In this document: positions 1 through 5,007 of the stretch, piece after piece
Layout: every line of letters begins with the position of its first letter
Position numbering within the stretch: position 1 is the first letter of the stretch
Source of the DNA: an uncultured Lachnospiraceae bacterium
GTDB taxonomy: Bacteria > Bacillota > Clostridia > Lachnospirales > Lachnospiraceae
Assembly: GCA_949935685.1 (NCBI GenBank)
Contig: CATLGN010000068.1
Location: 1-7,626 of the forward strand
Reading direction: 5' to 3'
Length of the DNA stretch: 7,626 bases
Made by a program: the position numbers and the translations under genes
Notes under the pieces: generated by a model
Databases searched by the model: none
What the model saw: the letters and a program-made list of their open reading frames with translations, nothing else
What the model was told of the DNA's origin: nothing

Positions 1-1188
1 TGTGTGATAGAGTACTTCCGCCTTGCTGACTGCAAATTCATACCCCTCCCGGCGCATACTTTCGATGAGGACGGACAGATGCAGTTCGCCCCGCCCGGAT
101 ACCTTGAAGCGTTCCGTACTGTCGGTTTCCTCCACGCGCAGAGAGACGTCGGTATTCAGTTCCCGCAGCAGCCGGTCGCGCAGATGGCGGCTGGTGACAT
201 ACTTTCCCTCCTGTCCGGCCAGCGGGGAATCGTTGACAATAAACTGCATGGCGATGGTCGGCTCGGAAATCTTCTGGAAGGGAATCGGCTTTGGATGTTC
301 CGGGGAACAGAGCGTGTCTCCGATATGAATATCCGAAATGCCGGAGATGGCCACGATCGAACCGAAGCGCGCCTCTTTGACCTCGACTTTCTGCAGTCCG
401 TCAAATTCATACAATTTATTTACTTTTACTTTTTGCAGTTTGTCCGGGTCGTGATGGTTGACAATGACGACTTCCTGACCGATACGGATGGAGCCGTTAT
501 CAACTTTGCCGACGCCGATGCGTCCCACGTATTCGTTATAATCAATGGTGCTGATCAGAGCCTGCGTTCCCGCGTCCGGGTCGCCGACGGGAGCAGGGAT
601 ATAGTTGATGATCGTCTCAAAAAGCGGGCTCATATTGCTGTTTTCGTTTTCCAGATCGAGTGTGGCCACGCCTTCTTTTGCGGAGGCAAAGACAAAGGGA
701 CAGTCGAGCTGTTTCTCGTTGGCTTCCAGATCGATAAACAGCTCCAGCACCTCATCGATGATTTCCTCCGGCCGTGCTTCCGGGCGGTCGATCTTATTGA
801 TGCAGACGATAACCGGATGGTTCAGTTCCAGCGCTTTCTTGAGAACAAATCTTGTCTGGGGCATTACGCCTTCGAATGCATCCACCACCAGAATTACGCC
901 GTTTACCATTTTCAGAACCCGCTCCACTTCACCGCCGAAGTCTGCGTGGCCGGGTGTGTCGATGATATTGATTTTGGTGCCTTTATACATAACGGCGGTA
1001 TTTTTGGACAAAATGGTAATACCGCGTTCACGTTCGATGTCGCCCGAGTCCATGACCCGTTCCGCGACTTCCTGATTTTCACGGAAGACGCCGCTCTGTT
1101 TTAACAGCTCGTCCACAAGTGTGGTTTTGCCATGATCGACATGGGCGATAATGGCTACGTTTCTTATATCGTTTCTTGTCTGTTTCAT
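1..1188 (-). CDS. typA: TypA/BipA ribosome-associated GTPase, N-terminal part (runs off the left edge)
   Basis: This is a translational GTPase of the EF-G/LepA superfamily that binds the 70S ribosome and is linked in known bacteria to stress, cold growth and 50S assembly. The minus strand is open from the ATG at 1188 to base 1, giving 396 codons; family members are about 605-615 aa, so roughly the last third is missing. Visible GTPase motifs are AHVDHGKTT (residues 15-23, P-loop), the RERGITI switch I segment (53-59), DTPGH (77-81) and NKIDRP (131-136). A beta-barrel domain 2 follows (about 200-290), and the start of the EF-G-like domain III contains SGRGELHLSVLIESMRREGY. The start is fixed by AGGAGGAG at 1192-1199, three bases from the ATG, and by the family-typical MKQTRNDIRNVAIIAHVDHG beginning. 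It is divergent from everything to its right. Its C-terminal ribosome-binding domain cannot be assessed here. Confidence 0.97.
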   Translation of the reverse strand, partial: MKQTRNDIRNVAIIAHVDHGKTTLVDELLKQSGVFRENQEVAERVMDSGDIERERGITILSKNTAVMYKGTKINIIDTPGHADFGGEVERVLKMVNGVILVVDAFEGVMPQTRFVLKKALELNHPVIVCINKIDRPEARPEEIIDEVLELFIDLEANEKQLDCPFVFASAKEGVATLDLENENSNMSPLFETIINYIPAPVGDPDAGTQALISTIDYNEYVGRIGVGKVDNGSIRIGQEVVIVNHHDPDKLQKVKVNKLYEFDGLQKVEVKEARFGSIVAISGISDIHIGDTLCSPEHPKPIPFQKISEPTIAMQFIVNDSPLAGQEGKYVTSRHLRDRLLRELNTDVSLRVEETDSTERFKVSGRGELHLSVLIESMRREGYEFAVSKAEVLYHT

Positions 1189-1221
1189 AATCTCCTCCTG
1201 CATGTCCGTATAACGACTTGC

Positions 1222-1250
1222 ATTATAGCATTATGAGGGGAAAGATGCAA
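1222..1250 (-). promoter_or_regulatory. Sigma-A promoter of typA
   Basis: On the minus strand TTGCAT (-35, 1245-1250) and a perfect TATAAT (-10, 1222-1227) are separated by 17 bases (1228-1244). This lies 34 bases upstream of the typA ATG, leaving room for a short leader with the AGGAGGAG ribosome binding site at 1192-1199. MITE-like copy A ends 17 bases upstream of the -35 box, so the insertion did not break the core promoter. Confidence 0.85.
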
Positions 1251-1267
1251 GGGAATGCGGGCGCGGA

Positions 1268-1667
1268 GACGATAAACGCATGAATGGACAGACTGTGAAC
1301 ATTTACAGACCGGACAGGACAGAAACGGAAAAGCCGCGACAGGATCATGGTATTCCGACAGAGGCGTACATCCCGTCGATGCACCGGGCTGCGGGCATAA
1401 GCGGTTCTAAGCGTTGCGGCAGCAAATGCAGGCGGGTGTGCAATCGGCCTCTATGCGCCGTCCGGGCGCAAGTCGGCCTTTTCCGGACGTCCGTGTCCGG
1501 AAATTGCAGGCTGTGGCGCACCGCCAAGAACCGCGAATACCCTTCGCAAGGCGCACCGACGGGATGTACGCCTCTGTCGGAAGCATATTGCATTGCAGTG
1601 CTTTTCCGTTTCTGTCCATCTTAGTTCATGAAACGTTCACAATTTGTTCCTTCATGCGTTTGTCGTG
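1268..1667. mobile_element. Palindromic MITE-like element, copy A (400 bp, fuller copy)
   Basis: A non-coding, almost entirely palindromic block. The ends are inverted: GACGATAAACGC at 1268-1279 against GCGTTTGTCGTG at 1656-1667 (10 of 12 match). Inside, an 18-bp arm at 1317-1334 pairs perfectly with 1600-1617, and a 26-bp arm at 1353-1378 pairs perfectly with 1557-1582. The arms continue imperfectly through 1389-1413 against about 1530-1552. At the apex sit two small hairpins (about 1444-1476 and 1481-1502). The sequence recurs at 4559-4882 in the same orientation with the inner left arm missing. The flanking 9-mers GGGCGCGGA (1259-1267) and GGGCAGGGT (1668-1676) match at 6 of 9 positions, possibly a decayed target duplication. 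It has no transposase gene, so any movement would need an enzyme from elsewhere. The short open frames in it are not conserved between copies and show no family resemblance. Confidence 0.85.
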
Positions 1668-1703
1668 GGGCAGGGTAAATGCATGAGCGAATAAATTGTG
1701 AAC
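1635..1703. repeat. Inverted repeat at the right junction of copy A (mirrored half-end)
   Basis: The right end of copy A is followed immediately by a degenerate mirror image of itself. GTTCACAATTT at 1635-1645 pairs exactly with AAATTGTGAAC at 1693-1703, and TTCATGC near 1651-1657 pairs with GCATGA near 1680-1685, with a G-rich centre around 1665-1675. This could be the remnant of a second element inserted tail-to-tail, or an inverted duplication of one end. No matching far end was found further right. Confidence 0.6.
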
Positions 1704-1783
1704 AATGGCGGTGAGGGTGGAAATCGGAGAAGTCAGGATTGGGAGATTGCTTTTCGGCGGGGACGGATATTAGCGCTTTTACG

Positions 1784-1875
1784 CCGGACTGCAGGCATAA
1801 GCGGTTCTAACGCCTGCCATAAGCGGGAAACAAACCGCTTAGAACCGCTTAGAACCGCTTATGCCCGCAGTCCGG
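1784..1875. repeat. 92-bp palindrome with nested hairpin and 10-bp tandem unit
   Basis: The arms 1784-1810 and 1849-1875 are reverse complements at 26 of 27 positions. A second hairpin (TAAGCGG at 1820-1826, CCGCTTA at 1835-1841) is nested in the loop, and the unit CCGCTTAGAA is repeated about 2.6 times in tandem at 1835-1860. The stretch 1846-1870 is an exact 25-base reverse complement of 1389-1413 inside copy A, so this palindrome and the left arm of the element share ancestry. No T-run follows, so it is not an obvious intrinsic terminator. Confidence 0.75.
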
Positions 1876-1876
1876 T

Positions 1877-1908
1877 CCGGGAAACGAGGCGCCTGTCTGG
1901 CTTCCCGG
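1877..1908. repeat. Small GC-rich hairpin next to the palindrome
   Basis: CCGGGAA (1877-1883) pairs with TTCCCGG (1902-1908), and the enclosed bases contain the self-complementary AGGCGCCT. Together with CGGATAT (1764-1770) and ATATCCG (1914-1920) it may belong to the same decayed palindromic repeat. The rest of the stretch up to 2043 shows no gene, and I see no convincing -35/-10 pair for the downstream SSB-like gene. Confidence 0.4.
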
Positions 1909-2043
1909 CACCCATATCCGACAAACCTTCCCGGCCCCTGTCGAATCCTGCGATAAGTAGCTGTTCTACCCGGGATTTTTCCACATATACATAATAGTAC
2001 ATTACTGGAAAAAATTCTTAAGTGATAAGAAGGGAGAACAGAG

Positions 2044-2679
2044 ATGACAGATAAGGTAATTGAAAACAACCAGGTGACAATTATGGGTGAAGTCGTTGGC
2101 GATTTTACGTTCAGCCATGAAATTTTCGGCGAGGGATTCTATATGGTGGATGTGGAGGTTGCGCGTCTGAGTGAATCGTTCGATGTGATTCCGGTTATGG
2201 TTTCGGAGCGGCTTCTGGATGTGAGTGCGGACTACAAAGGCTGCAATCTGTGTGTGACGGGACAGTTTCGCTCGTACAACAGGCACGAGGAAAAGAAAAA
2301 TAAGCTGGTGCTTTCCGTATTTGCACGGGAAATCGAATTTATCGATACCATAGAGGAGAGCGCAAAAACGAATCAGATCTATCTGGACGGGTATATCTGT
2401 AAAGAGCCGGTATACCGGAAAACGCCTCTTGGAAGGGAAATCGCGGATCTGCTGCTTGCAGTCAACAGACCGTACGGCAAATCCGATTACATACCATGTA
2501 TCTGCTGGGGCAGGAACGCCCGCTATGTCAGCAATTTTACGGTGGGTTCCCGGTGTCTTGTCTGGGGCAGGATACAGAGCAGGGAATATATGAAAAAAAT
2601 ATCCGAAGAAATGACGGAAAAACGCGTTGCCTATGAGGTTTCGGTAAGCAAGCTGGAACTGGCGGAAGAGGAGGAGTAG
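2044..2679 (+). CDS. Protein with two SSB-like OB domains (single-stranded DNA-binding family)
   Basis: A 211-aa protein that probably binds single-stranded DNA. The C-terminal half (about residues 109-206) reads like a standard SSB OB fold: an NQIYLDGYICKEPVYRKTPLG start, the core LLLAVNRPYGKSDYIPCICWG (137-156), then GSRCLVWGRIQSREY and a closing KRVAYEVSVSKLEL strand. The N-terminal half (about 9-102) has the same order of strands (NQVTIMGEVVGDF, VDVEVAR, CVTGQFRSYN, SVFAREIEFI) but is more diverged, suggesting an internal duplication. Typical bacterial SSB has one OB fold plus a flexible tail ending in DDDIPF; here the tail is only LAEEEE, so the usual partner-recruiting tip is missing. 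The ribosome binding site AAGGGAG (2030-2036) lies 7 bases before the ATG. It is probably an accessory or regulatory SSB paralogue rather than the replicative SSB, which is inference. Confidence 0.8.
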   Translation: MTDKVIENNQVTIMGEVVGDFTFSHEIFGEGFYMVDVEVARLSESFDVIPVMVSERLLDVSADYKGCNLCVTGQFRSYNRHEEKKNKLVLSVFAREIEFIDTIEESAKTNQIYLDGYICKEPVYRKTPLGREIADLLLAVNRPYGKSDYIPCICWGRNARYVSNFTVGSRCLVWGRIQSREYMKKISEEMTEKRVAYEVSVSKLELAEEEE

Positions 2680-2718
2680 CAGCCGGTCATTGTTTCCTGT
2701 TTCCCTGTCCGTTCCATA

Positions 2719-2746
2719 TTGCTTGCGCTTTGGCAGTATATATGAT
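2719..2746 (+). promoter_or_regulatory. Probable sigma-A promoter of the corrinoid adenosyltransferase-like gene
   Basis: TTGCTT (2719-2724) and TATGAT (2741-2746) are 16 bases apart, 68 bases upstream of the ATG at 2815. No terminator was seen between the SSB-like stop (2679) and this point, so read-through from the upstream gene also remains possible. A small hairpin (TCCT/AGGA around 2769-2780) sits in the leader. Confidence 0.5.
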
Positions 2747-2814
2747 ATGCTTCATAAAATAATAAGAATCCTGTGCAGGAATGAGGGGCCTGGACATTTG
2801 CCAAAGGAGGAGAT

Positions 2815-3300
2815 ATGGAGCAGGGAAATATATGCATCTATGCCGGCGATGGAAATGGAAGCACGATGGCTGCGCTCGGAAGGGCGTTACAGGCAGCAGG
2901 CCGCGGAAAACAGGTTGTGCTGATACGGTTTATGAAAGGCCGGGAGCTGGAGGAAGGCGAATTCCTGCGGCGGCTGGAGCCGGAAATCCGCCTGTTTTGT
3001 TTTGAAAAGTCGGAAGATGATTTTGATGCGCTGACACCGCAGCAGCAGACGGAAGAAATTCAGAATATCAGAAACGGGCTCAATTATGCCAGAAAGGTAT
3101 TGCATACGGGAGAATGCGATATGCTGGTTCTCGATGGCATTATCGGCCTTGTGGATAACGGCGCAATAACCGGTGAGGAAATTGCGTCTCTGTTGCATGA
3201 AAAGGGAGAAGAGAAGACGATCGTTATGACGGGCGGCAGCCTGCCGTATGCCGTCCGTGTCCTGGCTGACGAGGTAGTTACGGTTGCCGTGCGGTCATAA
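2815..3300 (+). CDS. CobO/BtuR-like corrinoid adenosyltransferase homologue with altered active-site residues
   Basis: A 161-aa P-loop protein of the CobA/CobO/BtuR fold, whose active members transfer adenosyl from ATP to cob(I)alamin or cob(I)yrinic acid a,c-diamide. The overall pattern is clear: ICIYAGDGNGSTMAALGRAL (6-25), GKQVVLIRFMKG (31-42), CDMLVLDGIIGLVDNGAI (101-118) and TIVMTGGSLP (135-144). Key residues differ from the family: the P-loop is GDGNGSTM where GDGKGKTT is usual, so Ser16 stands in the place of the ATP-binding lysine. The usual VLDE is VLDG (Gly108), and TGR is TGG. The protein also ends at about the ADEVVTV strand, without the KH-F--GV-AQ-GI tail of BtuR. The ribosome binding site AAAGGAGG (2803-2810) is 4 bases from the ATG. 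It may be a non-catalytic nucleotide or corrinoid-binding paralogue. No other cobalamin gene is in view. Confidence 0.75.
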   Translation: MEQGNICIYAGDGNGSTMAALGRALQAAGRGKQVVLIRFMKGRELEEGEFLRRLEPEIRLFCFEKSEDDFDALTPQQQTEEIQNIRNGLNYARKVLHTGECDMLVLDGIIGLVDNGAITGEEIASLLHEKGEEKTIVMTGGSLPYAVRVLADEVVTVAVRS

Positions 3301-3303
3301 GGC

Positions 3304-3332
3304 TTGACAGCGGTTTTGTGGTCTGTTATGAT
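3304..3332 (+). promoter_or_regulatory. Near-perfect sigma-A promoter of the dapA leader
   Basis: TTGACA (3304-3309) and TATGAT (3327-3332) are separated by exactly 17 bases. The -35 box starts 3 bases after the stop codon of the upstream gene, with no terminator between, so the dapA transcript has its own start and a leader of about 310 bases. Such a strong promoter fits control by transcription attenuation in the leader. Confidence 0.9.
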
Positions 3333-3351
3333 AAGTTTGTTAAGGAAAAGA

Positions 3352-3520
3352 GAGATAGAGGTTGCGTGTTTCATGAGTAACTTTTCTGATGTGTCAGGCA
3401 CAGACGAGGGAGAGGGAAAGGGGAATACGCCGAAAGATAAAATTACCGTGAGAGTTTTGTCTTGGGCATGCATTTAAGAGGTGCATGACTGTCATCTGGT
3501 CATGGATGGGGCGCTATCGC
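3352..3520 (+). promoter_or_regulatory. Lysine riboswitch (L-box) aptamer upstream of dapA
   Basis: The region aligns by eye with the Bacillus subtilis lysC L-box. It has AGATAGAGGTTGCG at the 5' side of P1, TCATGAGTAA (loop-E-like motif), GAAAGGGGAATACGCCGAA in the core, a P3 hairpin (AAGATAAAATT paired with AGTTTTGTCTT), CTTGGGCATGCATTTAAG leading into P4 with TGCATGACTGTC, and GGGGCGCTATC closing P1. P1 pairs GATAG (3354-3358) with CTATC (3514-3518), and P2 pairs GCGT (near 3364-3367) with ACGC (near 3427-3430). Known members bind lysine and cause premature termination. Its place before dapA, the first committed step toward lysine, agrees with this. A 34-codon open frame inside it is not believed to be a gene. 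Confidence 0.92.
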
Positions 3521-3535
3521 AATTATGGTTTATTG

Positions 3536-3568
3536 GCTGGCTCATCGTATGTTTGGGTCAGCTTTTTT
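3536..3568 (+). terminator. Intrinsic terminator of the lysine riboswitch expression platform
   Basis: GCTGGCTCA (3536-3544) pairs with TGGGTCAGC (3554-3562) through 9 pairs including two G-U, with a 9-base loop, and is followed directly by six T (3563-3568). It lies 15 bases after the aptamer, the expected place for lysine-triggered attenuation of dapA. Confidence 0.88.
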
Positions 3569-3572
3569 GTCA

Positions 3573-3599
3573 TATCGGAATCCCTTCGGGTTTCCGATA
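3573..3599 (+). promoter_or_regulatory. Stable TTCG-capped hairpin between attenuator and dapA
   Basis: TATCGGAA (3573-3580) pairs with TTCCGATA (3592-3599); further C-G pairs close a TTCG apex. No T-run follows, so it is not a terminator by itself. Its 3' strand with flanking bases (CGATAGC, 3595-3601) is exactly complementary to GCTATCG (3513-3519), the 3' side of riboswitch P1, so it could form an alternative structure that excludes P1. That switching role is inference. Confidence 0.6.
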
Positions 3600-3601
3600 G
3601 C

Positions 3602-3625
3602 AAATCGTAAGGAGACGATTTTTTT
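3602..3625 (+). terminator. Second short hairpin plus T-run, with a Shine-Dalgarno-like loop
   Basis: AAATCGT (3602-3608) pairs with ACGATTT (3615-3621), and T continues to 3625. The loop is AAGGAG, which looks like a ribosome binding site but has no start codon at a useful distance. It may be a weak second terminator or a decoy ribosome landing site ahead of the real dapA site at 3634-3641. The stem is short and partly A-T, so efficiency is doubtful. Confidence 0.4.
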
Positions 3626-3633
3626 ACACAAAT

Positions 3634-3641
3634 AAAGGAGG
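3634..3641 (+). promoter_or_regulatory. dapA ribosome binding site that decides the start codon
   Basis: AAAGGAGG is followed by two in-frame ATGs, at 3644 and 3650. The first is only 2 bases from the site, too close for normal initiation; the second is 8 bases away and begins MALFKGAGVAIVTPF, the usual DapA start. The start at 3650 is therefore preferred. Confidence 0.85.
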
Positions 3642-3649
3642 AAATGAAT

Positions 3650-4534
3650 ATGGCATTATTCAAAGGCGCCGGTGTGGCGATTGTTACGCCGTTTCACCCG
3701 GACGGAACGGTAAATTATGAGAAATTTGCGGAGCTGCTGGACTATCAGATCGACAATGGAACGGATGCGATTATCGTGTGCGGCACGACGGGGGAGTCTT
3801 CCACGCTTACCCATGAGGAACATCTGGATGTGATCCGCTATTGTGTGAAACAGGTAAACGGCAGGGTTCCGGTTATCGGCGGCACGGGTTCCAACTGTAC
3901 GGAAACGGCGGTCTATCTGTCGCAGGAAGCGGAAAAAGCGGGTGTGGACGGTCTTTTGCTTGTATCTCCGTATTATAATAAGGCGACGCAAAAGGGGCTT
4001 TATCAGCATTATAAAACGATAGCGGATGCCGTCTCCCGGCCGATTATCCTGTATAATGTGCCCAGCCGCACCGGTACGAATATTATGCCGGCTACCGTTG
4101 TGAAGCTTTGCCGGGAAGTGGAAAATATTGTCGGCGTGAAAGAGGCGTCCGGAAATATCTCGCAGGTGGCAAGGCTGATGTCACTGGCGGACGGCTGCGT
4201 GGATCTGTATTCGGGCAATGACGATCAGATTGTTCCGCTGCTTGCGATGGGCGGTCTGGGTGTGATCTCCGTACTTTCCAATATCGCGCCGCGGCAGACG
4301 CATGATATGTGCGCAAAGTTTTTTGAAGGAGATCTGGAAGGAAGCCGGAAGCTTCAGTTGGATGCCATTCCGCTGGTGGATGCCCTGTTCTGTGAGGTAA
4401 ACCCGATTCCGGTCAAGGCAGCGCTGCGCCTGCAGGGACGGGACGGCGGACGGCTGCGGATGCCGCTCTGCGATATGGAGCCGGAGCATGCGGAAATGCT
4501 GCGCAGGGCAATGGAAGAATTTGGCGTGTTGTAG
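3650..4534 (+). CDS. dapA: 4-hydroxy-tetrahydrodipicolinate synthase
   Basis: This cytoplasmic enzyme condenses pyruvate with aspartate-4-semialdehyde, the first committed step of the diaminopimelate/lysine branch that supplies peptidoglycan and lysine. At 294 aa it is full family length with a single TIM-barrel domain. Visible landmarks are CGTTGES (44-50) with the proton-relay threonines 46 and 47, GLLLVSPYYNKATQKGLYQH with Tyr109, LYNVPSRTG with Tyr135 and Arg140, the Schiff-base lysine Lys164 in GVKEASGN, and NPIPVK (251-256). His55, His58 and Asn82 stand where E. coli DapA has lysine-inhibition residues, but the E. coli Glu84 position appears to be Thr86, so feedback sensitivity is uncertain. 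Expression is probably set by the upstream lysine riboswitch. No clear terminator follows the stop; the palindromic copy B starts 24 bases later and may stop transcription. Confidence 0.98.
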   Translation: MALFKGAGVAIVTPFHPDGTVNYEKFAELLDYQIDNGTDAIIVCGTTGESSTLTHEEHLDVIRYCVKQVNGRVPVIGGTGSNCTETAVYLSQEAEKAGVDGLLLVSPYYNKATQKGLYQHYKTIADAVSRPIILYNVPSRTGTNIMPATVVKLCREVENIVGVKEASGNISQVARLMSLADGCVDLYSGNDDQIVPLLAMGGLGVISVLSNIAPRQTHDMCAKFFEGDLEGSRKLQLDAIPLVDALFCEVNPIPVKAALRLQGRDGGRLRMPLCDMEPEHAEMLRRAMEEFGVL

Positions 4535-4549
4535 GCAGCGTTTAAGAGG

Positions 4550-4558
4550 GGGATCGGA
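4550..4558. repeat. Left target-site duplication of copy B
   Basis: GGGATCGGA directly abuts the left end CACGACAAACGC of copy B. The identical 9-mer directly follows the right end at 4883-4891, as expected for a duplication made on insertion. Confidence 0.85.
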
Positions 4559-4882
4559 CACGACAAACGCGTGAATGAACAGACTGTGAATACAACATGT
4601 ATAAAGGACAGAAACGGAAAAGCCGTGACAGGATCATGGCGTTCCGGCAGGGGTGCAACCGACCTCTATGCGCCGTCCGGGCGCAGGTCGGTCTTTTCCG
4701 GACATCCGTGTCCGGAAATTGCAGGCTGTGGCGCACCGCCAAGAACCGCTAATACCCTCCGCAAGGCGCACCGGCGGGATGTACGCCTCTGTCGGAAGCA
4801 TATTGCACGGCAGTGCTTTTCCGGTTCTGTCCGTTTCAGTTCATGAAACGTTCACAATCCGTTTATTCTTGCGTTTGTCGTG
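4559..4882. mobile_element. Palindromic MITE-like element, copy B (324 bp, internally deleted)
   Basis: Perfect 12-bp inverted ends CACGACAAACGC (4559-4570) and GCGTTTGTCGTG (4871-4882) extend to about 30 bp with scattered mismatches, and are bracketed by the identical 9-mer GGGATCGGA. The internal arms GGACAGAAACGGAAAAGC and GCTTTTCCGGTTCTGTCC pair at 17 of 18 positions. The right arm retains the sequence equivalent to the 26-bp arm of copy A, but its left partner is gone: about 75 bases corresponding to roughly 1361-1433 of copy A are missing. The apex keeps two good hairpins, ACCGACCT/AGGTCGGT (about 4658-4692) and TTCCGGACA/TGTCCGGAA (4696-4717). It fills the gap between dapA and the TM2 gene promoter. 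It encodes no transposase, and its open frames are not believed to be genes. Confidence 0.9.
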
Positions 4883-4891
4883 GGGATCGGA
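4883..4891. repeat. Right target-site duplication of copy B
   Basis: GGGATCGGA follows the right terminal inverted repeat directly and equals the left flank at 4550-4558. The 9-base length is informative about the mobilising enzyme, but several transposase families make 9-bp duplications. Confidence 0.85.
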
Positions 4892-4900
4892 GCAGGTATC

Positions 4901-4929
4901 TTGACAAATGCCACAACTTTTTGTATGAT
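4901..4929 (+). promoter_or_regulatory. Consensus sigma-A promoter of the three-gene membrane operon
   Basis: TTGACA (4901-4906) and TATGAT (4924-4929) are 17 bases apart, giving a leader of about 70 bases before the GTG start at 5008. The -35 box begins 18 bases after the end of copy B, so the promoter lies in chromosomal sequence just outside the element. Confidence 0.9.
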
Positions 4930-5007
4930 AATCTAAGTTTTATACGAATTTCGCAATACGTTACAAAAGGGCAGAATTGTGATGCAAATGAAAAGGAGGA
5001 GAGAGTA

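Noticed and set aside
4..1104. Long plus-strand open frame of 366 codons opposite typA
   Set aside because: It mirrors the typA coding strand, has no family resemblance and no ribosome binding site, while the minus-strand reading is an unmistakable TypA.
1835..1860. CRISPR-like tandem repeats in the 92-bp palindrome
   Set aside because: The 10-base unit is directly adjacent with no spacers, and no cas genes are nearby.
1280..1994. Several open frames of 70-114 codons on both strands in the repeat region
   Set aside because: They lie in palindromic repeats, are Arg/Pro/Cys-rich, are not preserved between copies A and B and have no recognisable domain.
1955..2000. Possible promoter (TATACA/CATAAT) for the SSB-like gene
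   Set aside because: No acceptable -35 hexamer is found at 16-18 bases from either -10 candidate.
3374..3478. 34-codon open frame starting MSNFSDVSG in the dapA leader
   Set aside because: It coincides with conserved riboswitch core sequence and has no good ribosome binding site.
4813..5007. Upstream in-frame extension of the TM2 protein
   Set aside because: It would begin inside copy B, cross the promoter and transcription start, and lacks a ribosome binding site; the GTG at 5008 has a strong one.
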